From a virus: a DNA stretch of 38,643 nt. The stretch's first letter is position 1, and each line of letters opens with the position of its first letter. Of this stretch, positions 1 through 6,815 are shown in pieces. Position numbers and translations under genes: made by a program. Location of the stretch: IMG/VR virus record IMGVR_UViG_3300046499_000522, positions 1 to 38,643 of that record. One strand, written 5' to 3'. The notes below the pieces were generated by a model. It ran no database searches. It saw nothing but the letters and a program-made list of their open reading frames with translations, and was not told where the DNA came from.

Positions 1-74
1 ACGCGTAGTCGTCGGAGCGCTCGAAGCGCAGCGTCTCGACCATCCGCACGAAGTACGTGGAGAAGTCGCCGAAG
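1..74. repeat. Terminal direct repeat, left copy (circular overlap)
   Basis: Bases 1-74 are identical to bases 38570-38643. Both copies lie inside the major capsid gene, where a biological terminal repeat would not be expected. This is therefore the overlap left when a circular molecule is opened, not a packaged terminal repeat. Confidence 0.95.
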
Positions 75-1135
75 ACGACCGACTTCGCGGACAGGGCAGT
101 CGCGGCCACGTTCGGGTCGGTGTACAGACGCTTGCCGAGGACCGTGTCCGGGGCGTCCGCGGTAAGGCCCGGCTGCCAGATGTACTGGTTGGTCGAGTCC
201 TTGATCTTCCGCAGTCCGGCGACGCTGGAGTCCTTCATCATCCACGCGCACGAGGAGCTGTTCCGGTACGGCGCGATGACCGAGTAGAACAGATCGATCA
301 GGTTGTCCGCAGTGAACGCGCCGACCACGCCCGCGCCGCCGGTGACGCCGACAGTTGCCGCGGTGACCACGCCGTTCGGCTGGCTGGTGCCGGTACCGGT
401 CACCAGGTGCGTGCCGAACCAGTTGCCGATCGCCCGCCCGGCCTGCCGCGCAAGGTAGCCCGCGAGGTCGACGCCCGTGTCGTTGAGCAGCTCGTGCGAG
501 ACCTGCAGGAGGATCCCGTACTTGTACGCGTCGAGCGGCACCTGACCGAACGTCGGGTCGCCGGACGCCAGCGCCGCGGCCTCCGCGATCGGGGCACCGG
601 ACGGCGTCGAGTGCGCCGTCGTCTTCGGGATTTGGATCTGCTCGCCCGACGCGGTACGCAGCAGCGTCGGGTTGGCCATCAGGACACCCGACACCTCGAT
701 CATGTGCTCGATCAGCTGGTTGTAGAAGCTGATCGGCACGGTGTTCGCGCCGGCCGCCGCGGTCAGCTTCGACAGGGTGCGGAAGTCGTGCGGGGTCGTC
801 GCATCCGGGCGAACCTCGAACGCGCGCTTCCCGCCCTCACCAGTGAGCCACTGGCGCAGTTCGGCGCTGGTGTCCTGCACCTTCTTGCGCTCGTCGGCGG
901 GCTTGCCCAGCAGATCGGAGAACGCGGCCTCGGCGTCCTTCGTGCGCTGCTCCGCCTCCCGCAGATCCTTCACACGGGCATCGATCTTGTCGAGGTCCGC
1001 ATTCAGGGCCTGGTACTTGGTCTCTTCCTCGGCGGTCAGATCACGCTTCTCGCCCTCGGCCGTGTCGAGCAGCTCCTTCGTCTGCTCCCACACGTTCAGG
1101 CGGCGCTCCTGCAGCCTTTTGATGAACTCGGACAT
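1..1135 (-). CDS. Major capsid protein, HK97 fold (5' part; continues at 38569)
   Basis: This gene encodes the shell subunit of the head. Translation starts at an ATG (1135-1133) behind a GGAGGGCAG ribosome site. The first ~105 residues are charged and helical (beginning MSEFIKRLQERR), matching the scaffold-like delta domain that the prohead protease removes in HK97-type capsids. The body has the usual family segments, including a GQVPLDAYKYG-type stretch and a C-terminal region rich in aromatic residues. The frame runs off the window at base 1 and continues exactly at 38569 to a TGA at 38469, giving 411 residues, a normal length. It follows portal and protease in the canonical HK97 order. 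A strong hairpin after its stop may insulate its high expression. Confidence 0.95.
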   Translation of the reverse strand, partial: MSEFIKRLQERRLNVWEQTKELLDTAEGEKRDLTAEEETKYQALNADLDKIDARVKDLREAEQRTKDAEAAFSDLLGKPADERKKVQDTSAELRQWLTGEGGKRAFEVRPDATTPHDFRTLSKLTAAAGANTVPISFYNQLIEHMIEVSGVLMANPTLLRTASGEQIQIPKTTAHSTPSGAPIAEAAALASGDPTFGQVPLDAYKYGILLQVSHELLNDTGVDLAGYLARQAGRAIGNWFGTHLVTGTGTSQPNGVVTAATVGVTGGAGVVGAFTADNLIDLFYSVIAPYRNSSSCAWMMKDSSVAGLRKIKDSTNQYIWQPGLTADAPDTVLGKRLYTDPNVAATALSAKSVVFGDFSTYFVRMVETLRFERSDDYA

Positions 1136-1204
1136 CTGCCCTCCTGGGCATGACGAAGGCACCCGCGACGAGTTAGCCGGGGCGCCTGATGGGTGGTGTG
1201 TCGA

Positions 1205-1296
1205 GGTGGGGTTCGCCCTGCCTCAGAAGGTGCGGCGCCTCATGAGCTCGGCGCGCCGCTGCCGTACCGACACGAGCGGGTGGGGTTCGCCCTGCC
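1205..1296. repeat. 18-bp direct repeat at protease 3' end
   Basis: The 18 bases at 1205-1222 recur exactly at 1279-1296, 74 bp apart. The right copy encodes the Gly-Glu-Pro-His part of the protease C-terminus. The left copy lies just after its stop codon. It looks like the scar of a small duplication or a recombination point between protease and capsid genes. Confidence 0.7.
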
Positions 1297-1897
1297 CGCC
1301 GGCCGGAATGATCGTGGGGGCCGGGGCCCCAAGGAACCGCTTCAGGTCGCCGCCCTCGGCCGCCGCCCGGACCTCAGCGAGGTCGGCGCCCGCCTTCTCG
1401 GCGAGCGAGCGCAGGCCCGTGGACGTGTCCAGGTACGCCGGGTCATTCACCGGCGCCACATCGACCAACTGCCCGGACAGCAGCGTCCGCACCGGGAAAC
1501 CGTCCTCCGTCATCGCCCAGTCGTCCTCGAACGTGTAGAACGCGAACGAGGACTCGGAGATGTCTCCGCGCTGCACCAGCTCGTATACGTCGCCGCGGGC
1601 CTGCGGCACGTCGACGCTGTAGTCCAGGCCGGTGCCGTCCGTCTGCAGCCGCAGCGTGCCCGCGCGGGACGTGCCCAGCAGTGCCATGTTGTCGTGGTTG
1701 TAGCGGGCCATCACACGCGGCCAGCCGTCACCCTCGGACTTCGCGAAGAATCCCGGGTCGATGCGCTCCACGAAACCGCCCAGGTTCCGCGACAGCGTGT
1801 TGAACTTCGCCGCGTACCCGCCGATCGTCCTGCTGTCGCCGGCCGCCCGGACCTCCACGAGGCCGCGCGTGAACCGACGCTCGCTGTCGCCGTTCAC
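1223..1897 (-). CDS. Prohead maturation protease, HK97 family (S78)
   Basis: This serine protease trims the capsid delta domain and triggers head maturation. The protein has 224 residues. A GTG at 1897 overlaps the portal stop as GTGA, which fixes the start; the frame stays open far upstream but that part is antisense to nothing real. Visible family motifs are YNHD near residue 66 (catalytic His68) and ISESSF near residue 113 (nucleophile Ser116 or Ser117), with a following beta segment ending in LVDVAPVNDPAY, typical of S78 enzymes. The position between portal and capsid is diagnostic. The C-terminal tail carries one copy of an 18-bp repeat. Confidence 0.93.
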   Translation of the reverse strand: MNGDSERRFTRGLVEVRAAGDSRTIGGYAAKFNTLSRNLGGFVERIDPGFFAKSEGDGWPRVMARYNHDNMALLGTSRAGTLRLQTDGTGLDYSVDVPQARGDVYELVQRGDISESSFAFYTFEDDWAMTEDGFPVRTLLSGQLVDVAPVNDPAYLDTSTGLRSLAEKAGADLAEVRAAAEGGDLKRFLGAPAPTIIPAGGQGEPHPLVSVRQRRAELMRRRTF

Positions 1898-3045
1898 TTC
1901 TTCTCGCTTTCGTCCGGGGCCACCTTGACCAGTGGCGTGTAGTCCTGGCCCATACCGTTGGGCAGGGGCGGCTCGTCTTCCACGCGCCGCAGTTCGTCGA
2001 TGTTGTGCAGGCCGATCGCGCGGGAAATCCGGTGCGACTGGTAGCGGGTGAGGGTGTCGGTGCGCAGCATCGCGTCGACGTTGAACCGCGCCTCCTCGGT
2101 GGGGGGCCGAAGCCAGGAGAACGCGTCCTCCAGCCGAGCCAGCCACGGGCGCAGCGTCCACGTGAGCAGGTCGATGCTGTTCTGTTCGACCGTGGCGTAG
2201 GTCAGCGATCCACCGGTCTCGCCGCCGACTTTCTCCGGCGGCACGCCGTAGATCGCGGCGATCTGGTTCGCCGTCGCCTTGATGGTCTCCAGGAACTGCG
2301 ACTCGTTGGCCGGTACTGAGATGGCCCGGTACTTCACGCCGTTGCCGAGGGCGACCACGTCGCGCCCTTGGGCGGCCTCCTTGAACCGGGCCTTCAGGAT
2401 CTGGGCTGCGTCCTGGTCGACCGCCATGTCCGTCTCTAGGACGGCGCTCGGGGTCGACCCGTTGGCGAACCAGTCCCGGCCGAACTGGTTGGCCAGCAGC
2501 CCGGCCTCTGTTGTCGTCGCGAAGTACGCGATCGGCGACAGCCCCAGGATCTGGCCGGGCACTGTGTACGCCGGGATGTGGTACATCTGCCCGTCTTCGA
2601 GGCGGCGGCCCTTGTAGTACCAGACGGGGACGGCGGCGAGGTTGTCCTCGATACTCACGTCGTCCGGGTGCAGCCACTCGATCTGGCTCGGCCAGCCATC
2701 CGGCCCCCAGGCGACGATCAGCCCGTAGGCGTTGCCGCGCAGCGTCAGCGAGGTCATGCACCGATGCAGCCAGTCATACCGCGTACCGACCGCAGCCGGG
2801 CGCCGGAACAGCGGGGGCACAGGGACGCGCAGGCGGTCCTCGCCGTCCGCCCTGTAGCTCTTCAGTGGCAGGGACGCCACAGAGTCCGCGAGCAGCCGTG
2901 TGGCCGCGTACACCGGCCCCAGGCGCAACGCCCGCTCTTGGCTGCCGCCGCGCAGCACCGTGGGGTTCCCGCCGGAGCCCCACACGTCCTGATACGAGAT
3001 CGCCCGCATCTGCTCCCTGCGGCGGAAGGGCCACCACCAGCTCAT
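1894..3045 (-). CDS. Portal protein, HK97 family
   Basis: This is the dodecameric ring at the packaging vertex through which DNA enters and leaves the head. It has 383 residues and starts at an ATG at 3045 behind AAGGGTGACGGC. The sequence shows the standard HK97-portal order: an N-terminal segment with ATRLLADSVASLPL, a DWLHRCMTSLTLRGNAY helix, the LHPDDVSI strand, an AKFKEA-like helical clip region (LKARFKEAAQG) and a long C-terminal helical part containing IAAIYGVPPEKVG. It lies 13 bp after the terminase stop and overlaps the protease start by 4 bp, so the three are translated as one unit. Confidence 0.95.
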   Translation of the reverse strand: MSWWWPFRRREQMRAISYQDVWGSGGNPTVLRGGSQERALRLGPVYAATRLLADSVASLPLKSYRADGEDRLRVPVPPLFRRPAAVGTRYDWLHRCMTSLTLRGNAYGLIVAWGPDGWPSQIEWLHPDDVSIEDNLAAVPVWYYKGRRLEDGQMYHIPAYTVPGQILGLSPIAYFATTTEAGLLANQFGRDWFANGSTPSAVLETDMAVDQDAAQILKARFKEAAQGRDVVALGNGVKYRAISVPANESQFLETIKATANQIAAIYGVPPEKVGGETGGSLTYATVEQNSIDLLTWTLRPWLARLEDAFSWLRPPTEEARFNVDAMLRTDTLTRYQSHRISRAIGLHNIDELRRVEDEPPLPNGMGQDYTPLVKVAPDESEKK

Positions 3046-3058
3046 GCCGTCACCCTTC

Positions 3059-4591
3059 TCACCACACGTTGTTCAGGATGTCGCCGGACTCTTCGACCTG
3101 CGCGCCCAGCCCCCACTTCGCCAGGGTCACCGCCACCAGCGGGCTGATGTCGACGCTGACGCCGCGACGGGCCCACGCCCACGCATCACCCAACGGGCGC
3201 ATCTGCGCGCCCGCCAGGGCCGCCGCGAGGGGCGCCTGGTCGAGGTGGCTGAGGGTCTGCTCGGTGACGGCGTCGTAGAGCTGGCCGCACGCTGCGGCGA
3301 CCTCGCGTGCCTTCGGAGAGACGATCTCCACGCCGAGCCGCTCGGCGAGATCCTCGATCAGGGAACCGGCCGGTCCGCCCGCGTCGACCACCCAGCACCG
3401 TGGCTTCCATTTCTTGTGCAGCTCCTCAGCACGGCTGAGGATCCAGCCCGTACCCGGCCGGTGGTCAACCACCTCGACGTGCGTACCGCCCCGCCAGGCG
3501 CCGGCCACGGCGATCGCCGCATGCGAGCGCTCCGGCGTCATGTCGATGGCGAACGCCACCGGGTCGGACGGCGCCGACTCGGCGGCCGCCAGGGCCCGCC
3601 ACGCGTCCTCTCCGACGACCTGCCACGTGTCCGCCGCGTCCGACGGGTACACGCCCACCCCCAGACGCTCCCGGGCGTACAGCACATCCCCGAGCGTCAG
3701 CCGCTCGTTCACGGACTTCTCCAGCGTCAGCCGGTACCCGATCGCGGGGTTGGCGATCAGCACCGACTCGGGGGCGGCCACATCGTCATGCTCGGTGCAG
3801 CCCTGCCCGCACTCGTCGCGGTGCTCGTTGATCGACCACTCGCAGTACGCCAGCGTCGGATCCGGTACGCCGCTTTCCAGCGCGGCCAGGGCCCGCCGGC
3901 GCAGACGACCCAGCTGCACGGACTGTGTACCGACTCCGGCACTGCCCAGGTACCAGGTCTGGGGGTTGGCGACCGCGGCGAGCGTGGGCGCCAGGGCGGC
4001 CATGGCGTCGTCGCCGAGGATCATGTCCTCATCGAGGACGATGCAGTCGGCGGTGAATCCGCGGCCGGAGCCCCCGGAGCGGGCGATGAACCGCAGCAGC
4101 TGCCCGTTGTGCAGCTCGATGCCTTCCTCGCCGACCGTCTGCCAGTACCGCTTGACGCGTTTGTGCAGGTCAGGGCATGCACGGATGAGTCGCTCGATGC
4201 GCTTGAAAGCGTTCTTCGCCGTTTTGAACTCGTGCGCGCTGTGCAGGATGAGCTGCTCGCCGCCGATGAACAGGCCCCACAACTCGCGGGCCTCGATGAT
4301 CCCGCCCTTGCCGTTCTGGCGAGGGACGTTGACGCAGACCTCGGGTGAGGCCCAGTTGCCGTCGGCGCGCTCGCCCATGCCTTGGTCGAGGACGAACTGC
4401 TGCCACGGATCGAGCTTCAGTCCGGCCCGGGCCGCCAGGTCGACGGCTTCCTGCCCGGCGCTCGACAGGGCGATGCCGGGCACGGTGAAGACGCGGGGGT
4501 GCTGGTGGCCGTAGATAGGGCCGTCAGGCGCCGCCTGCGGCCCGTTCTCGGGCGGCGGCGCGGCGCTTCTCTCGCTGCTCAGCAATGTCAT
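3059..4591 (-). CDS. terL: Terminase large subunit
   Basis: This is the ATP-driven packaging motor and endonuclease. The ATG at 4591 sits 7-8 bases after a GGGGGACA stretch and gives 510 residues. It overlaps the preceding small gene by 68 bp, an unusually long overlap. Walker A is NVPRQNGKG, the hallmark of the Terminase_1 family, and Walker B is CIVLDED. An Asp-containing strand (AFAIDMT) and later acidic residues form the expected RNase-H-like nuclease half. The gene precedes portal and follows the probable small subunit. Confidence 0.95.
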   Translation of the reverse strand: MTLLSSERSAAPPPENGPQAAPDGPIYGHQHPRVFTVPGIALSSAGQEAVDLAARAGLKLDPWQQFVLDQGMGERADGNWASPEVCVNVPRQNGKGGIIEARELWGLFIGGEQLILHSAHEFKTAKNAFKRIERLIRACPDLHKRVKRYWQTVGEEGIELHNGQLLRFIARSGGSGRGFTADCIVLDEDMILGDDAMAALAPTLAAVANPQTWYLGSAGVGTQSVQLGRLRRRALAALESGVPDPTLAYCEWSINEHRDECGQGCTEHDDVAAPESVLIANPAIGYRLTLEKSVNERLTLGDVLYARERLGVGVYPSDAADTWQVVGEDAWRALAAAESAPSDPVAFAIDMTPERSHAAIAVAGAWRGGTHVEVVDHRPGTGWILSRAEELHKKWKPRCWVVDAGGPAGSLIEDLAERLGVEIVSPKAREVAAACGQLYDAVTEQTLSHLDQAPLAAALAGAQMRPLGDAWAWARRGVSVDISPLVAVTLAKWGLGAQVEESGDILNNVW

Positions 4592-4802
4592 CGACCGTGT
4601 CCCCCTTCTCCCCGACGGGGGCGAGCTTGCGAAGGTCGGCCATGATCGAGCGGAGCTCGCGGGCGGCGACGGCTTTGGCGGTGGGGGCGTCGGCGCCATC
4701 GATGGCGCGGGCGAGGTCGAGGGCGACGGCCGCCATGCCGGGCGACGTCTCGGCCGCGTGAAGATCGGCGAGCTCGGAGTCGATCTCGTCGGCGACGCTC
4801 AT
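4524..4802 (-). CDS. terS: Probable terminase small subunit
   Basis: The protein has 92 residues, is highly charged and helical, and has a basic C-terminus (EKRRAAARERAAGG). An in-frame GTG lies 12 bases upstream, but the ATG at 4802 with GGGGGCGG in front is the better start. Small proteins of this size and composition, with a RELR..L..LRKLAP core, precede terL in many Streptomyces phages and are taken as DNA-recognition subunits. No clear HTH is visible, so the call rests mainly on position. The candidate cos/pac repeats lie directly upstream. Confidence 0.6.
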   Translation of the reverse strand: MSVADEIDSELADLHAAETSPGMAAVALDLARAIDGADAPTAKAVAARELRSIMADLRKLAPVGEKGDTVDDIAEQREKRRAAARERAAGGA

Positions 4803-4814
4803 GACCGCCCCCAC

Positions 4815-5004
4815 TAATTCACTCGAACCCGGTTCGCGGAAATAGCGAGGCAGTCACAGAGCGTGACGGGTCACTAAAACGGTCGAACCGAGTTCGCGCG
4901 GAATGATCTTTCAAAATCGCCGCGCAAAAAATCGGGCGAGAAGGGCGTTTGGGTCGCCCGGGAAGGCCACCAAAAAGGGGCCGGCCTCGTCTCGTTGATC
5001 ATGG
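4815..5004. promoter_or_regulatory. Candidate cos/pac (terminase-binding) region
   Basis: This 190-bp gap lies between the P-loop gene and the small terminase and is the only sizeable non-coding gap among the packaging and head genes. It is unusually AT-rich for the genome (A-runs at 4911-4930). Two similar elements are spaced exactly 60 bp apart. Each has ACTAA, then an inverted repeat (CGAACCCGGTTCG at 4824-4836; CGAACCGAGTTCG at 4884-4896), then CGCG/GGAA. A small GTGAC/GTCAC hairpin sits between them. Phased repeats beside the terminase genes suggest a packaging site. A promoter or operator is the alternative. Confidence 0.45.
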
Positions 5005-5442
5005 TCACCATCGGCGTGACGTCTGCGGCATCGCGCCGTGCGGCTGTCCGCGCCGGGCGTTGTACCAGCGGGTGACGACCCGTTCCATCTCTGGCTGGCG
5101 CATGGCTTTGACCCGCTGCATGACGATGTCCCTGCCTGGGTCGACGGTCACGATGCGGGCTTCGAGGCGCTTGTACTTCGCTCGCGCCTTGGCGCTGGGC
5201 TGTGTGTGGATGACGTACACGTCGACCTTGTCGAGGTGCTGGCACGCCTCGTCGATGGCTGCGTAGCGGGCGCGGTGCACCACCTTGGTCAGCACCTCAC
5301 CGTGTGCGTGGTGGTCGGCACCGGGGCCGGCCATGGCCAGGGCCATGAGGTCGAGGTCGATGACGATGTCACGCGCTGTGGCGTGCGCCTTGATCCAGGT
5401 GGACTTGCCTGCGGCGGGCGGACCGGTGACCACGATCAGCAC
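5005..5442 (-). CDS. P-loop kinase/ATPase (AAA_33-like)
   Basis: The protein has 145 residues and starts with a beta strand leading straight into Walker A, GPPAAGKST at residues 7-15, as in small polynucleotide-kinase or shikimate-kinase-like folds. A DLDLMAL segment follows, then a VDVYVIHTQPS strand and a basic C-terminal half. The substrate is unknown; nucleic-acid end modification is one possibility. A GTG start at 5442 lies 6 bases after the preceding stop. It sits between HNH and terminase genes, which suggests a packaging or DNA-end role, by inference only. Confidence 0.7.
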   Translation of the reverse strand: MLIVVTGPPAAGKSTWIKAHATARDIVIDLDLMALAMAGPGADHHAHGEVLTKVVHRARYAAIDEACQHLDKVDVYVIHTQPSAKARAKYKRLEARIVTVDPGRDIVMQRVKAMRQPEMERVVTRWYNARRGQPHGAMPQTSRRW

Positions 5443-5448
5443 GGTGCG

Positions 5449-5628
5449 TCACGCTGCCTGTAGGTGCTGCTCCGTGTGCTCACGCAGGGCAGCGGTGTCC
5501 ATGTTCCAGCGGTGAGTCTCGGCGCCGTCGCGCACGGTGGATTCGAGGATGGAGATGCGAACGCTGACGGGTTCGCCGCAGACCGGACACGGAACGGGCA
5601 GGCTCATGCTGGGCGTACTCGTGGCCAT
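5449..5628 (-). CDS. Small C2H2-type zinc-knuckle protein
   Basis: The protein has 59 residues with a CPVC pair followed about 30 residues later by REHTEQHL, forming a plausible C2H2 zinc site. The ATG at 5628 is preceded by a near-perfect ribosome site (GGAGGTGGTGAGC), which rejects longer in-frame starts. It lies immediately after the HNH gene and before the P-loop gene. No specific function is recognised. Confidence 0.65.
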   Translation of the reverse strand: MATSTPSMSLPVPCPVCGEPVSVRISILESTVRDGAETHRWNMDTAALREHTEQHLQAA

Positions 5629-5630
5629 GC

Positions 5631-5906
5631 TCACCACCTCCGTGATGTTCGCTGCTGCGGCTTGAAGGTCATGCGCGCCCCGCGCGCGCTGTTGCACCGT
5701 CGGTGCGCGCTGCGGGCGTTGGCGGGGTCGCAGAGGTCGCCGCCGCGGCTGAGCGGGATCAGGTGGTCGAGGGTGAAGGCGAGCGGGTGGCGGCGGCCGT
5801 CGACGTTGGCCGGGATGTTGTGGCCGCAGATCCAGCAGGGCAGGCCGAGCGCTTTCTGTGCGGCGACGAGGCGACGGTACGGGCGCCCGTTGCGGATGCC
5901 GGCCAC
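5631..5906 (-). CDS. HNH endonuclease (packaging-associated)
   Basis: This is a small metal-dependent nuclease of about 91 residues. The motif set is complete: CWIC, then LDHLIPLSRGG (the HNH His with its preceding Asp) and NARSAHRRCNSARG (the Asn/His helix with a fourth Cys). HNH proteins next to terminase are needed for cos cleavage in HK97-type phages. The start is chosen at the GTG at 5906, which stands 8 bases after AAGGAGG; a second GTG three codons upstream overlaps that ribosome site. Confidence 0.88.
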   Translation of the reverse strand: MAGIRNGRPYRRLVAAQKALGLPCWICGHNIPANVDGRRHPLAFTLDHLIPLSRGGDLCDPANARSAHRRCNSARGARMTFKPQQRTSRRW

Positions 5907-5922
5907 GGGCGCCACCTCCTTG

Positions 5923-6177
5923 CTACAGGTCGTCGCCGAGGACCTCGCGGCGCGCGGCGAGGGCCTTGCGGTTGAGGGCGCCGGTCATGCGGAAGAGGGC
6001 GATGGTGAGGGCGAGGAACCCGGCGACGAGCAGCAGCTGGGTGATGACGCTGACGATGTGGATGTTCTGGGTGGCCAGGGCGATGGCCAGCAGGATGAAG
6101 TTGCCGGTGAGCCAGGCGGCCCAGATGCGGAACTTCTCGACGCGGACGGCGCTCTGGATGGCTCTGTAGTCGCTCAT
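5923..6177 (-). CDS. Small two-helix membrane protein, first late gene
   Basis: The protein has 84 residues, with a charged N-terminus (MSDYRAIQSAVRVEKF) and two hydrophobic segments (about residues 17-36 and 41-63) joined by a short loop, then a basic tail. The ATG at 6177 follows GGGGGGACC. It is the first gene after the early-operon terminator and heads the late operon. It has a holin-like layout but is far from the endolysin. Function unknown. Confidence 0.65.
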   Translation of the reverse strand: MSDYRAIQSAVRVEKFRIWAAWLTGNFILLAIALATQNIHIVSVITQLLLVAGFLALTIALFRMTGALNRKALAARREVLGDDL

Positions 6178-6333
6178 GGTCCCCCCAAGGGCGTGCTGAT
6201 GCTGAGGGGGCATCATCCACTGTGCGGGGTGGCTGCGTGGCAGCTGTGTCCGTCTCGTGACCCCACCATTCTGGCGGCGACGGCGCTCCAGGGTGCTCAG
6301 GTCGTGGCAGGCATGGCACCTCCGGGTACGACA
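6178..6333. promoter_or_regulatory. Late-operon leader; no gene seen
   Basis: About 155 bp lie between the early-operon terminator hairpin and the first late gene, and the late promoter is expected here. No convincing -35/-10 pair is visible. It is a second possible location for cos, because cos often lies upstream of HNH in related phages. Confidence 0.35.
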
Positions 6334-6359
6334 AAGGCCCCGCCGTTGGGCGGGGCCTT
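6334..6359 (-). terminator. Rho-independent-type hairpin ending the early operon
   Basis: A perfect 11-bp stem AAGGCCCCGCC/GGCGGGGCCTT closes a 4-base loop. On the minus strand it follows the excisionase-like gene and is trailed by TGTCGT. It is nearly symmetric and could also stop plus-strand reads. Confidence 0.7.
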
Positions 6360-6427
6360 GGGTGTCTGTGGTGCCGGTCGTGGGCACAGCTGTTCACCGA
6401 GATCGTCACACAGGGCCTGACCTGCGG

Positions 6428-6628
6428 TCAAGCTGCGGCGCGTTCCTGCCGTTTCACGAGGATGGCGGTGACGTCGGGGACGGCGTAGTAGGGGTGCCGG
6501 TCGGTGCCGCCGGAGCGGGTGAGCTGGCCGCGGTAGACGAGGTTGCGAAGGGCGCCGGCACTGACGTCGAGGACTCGGCGGGTCTGCTCGGCGGTCAGGT
6601 GGCCGGGGCGAATGATCTGCGACTCCAT
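6428..6628 (-). CDS. Excisionase-like/MerR-type HTH protein
   Basis: The protein has 66 residues. LTAEQTRRVLDVSAGALRNL forms a helix-turn-helix, followed by YRGQLTRSGGTDRHPYYAVPDV, the wing of the AlpA/Xis (HTH_17) class. It is the last gene of the early operon, directly after the FtsK-like gene. A DNA-binding role is clear. A role as excision factor or as late-operon activator is inference from size, fold and position. The ATG at 6628 has GGAGG only one base upstream, so an alternative start is possible. Confidence 0.65.
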   Translation of the reverse strand: MESQIIRPGHLTAEQTRRVLDVSAGALRNLVYRGQLTRSGGTDRHPYYAVPDVTAILVKRQERAAA

Positions 6629-6758
6629 GCCTCCATGATGCGGCAGCGGTGTCGCTCGCGGGCCGTGCCCGGGAAGCCGACTACGGGCTGTTCTCGGGGC
6701 CCTGCGGCAGACCCCGAAACTCGAAACTTCCCAGTTCACAGCCGATATCGGGGGCGAA

Positions 6759-6805
6759 ACCGGTTTCGGATCAAGGTGAAACCGCAGCCTTGATCCGAAA
6801 CCGGT
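6759..6805. repeat. Perfect 18-bp inverted repeat after the FtsK-like gene
   Basis: The arms ACCGGTTTCGGATCAAGG (6759-6776) and its exact complement (6788-6805) flank an 11-base loop. GAAACCG occurs three times in the region, and the first copy is itself a 12-bp palindrome (6756-6767). It begins 11 bases beyond the translocase stop. It could be a terminator: on the minus strand the stem is trailed by TTTC. It could also be a recognition site for the translocase, by analogy with clt sites beside traB in Streptomyces plasmids. The surrounding 6629-6758 holds no gene. Confidence 0.8.
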
Positions 6806-6815
6806 CTGACGGGGT

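Noticed and set aside
5923-6177. Holin as the function of the first late gene
   Set aside because: It has two spans, but it is 20 genes away from the endolysin, and a better holin adjoins the endolysin at 26687-26914.
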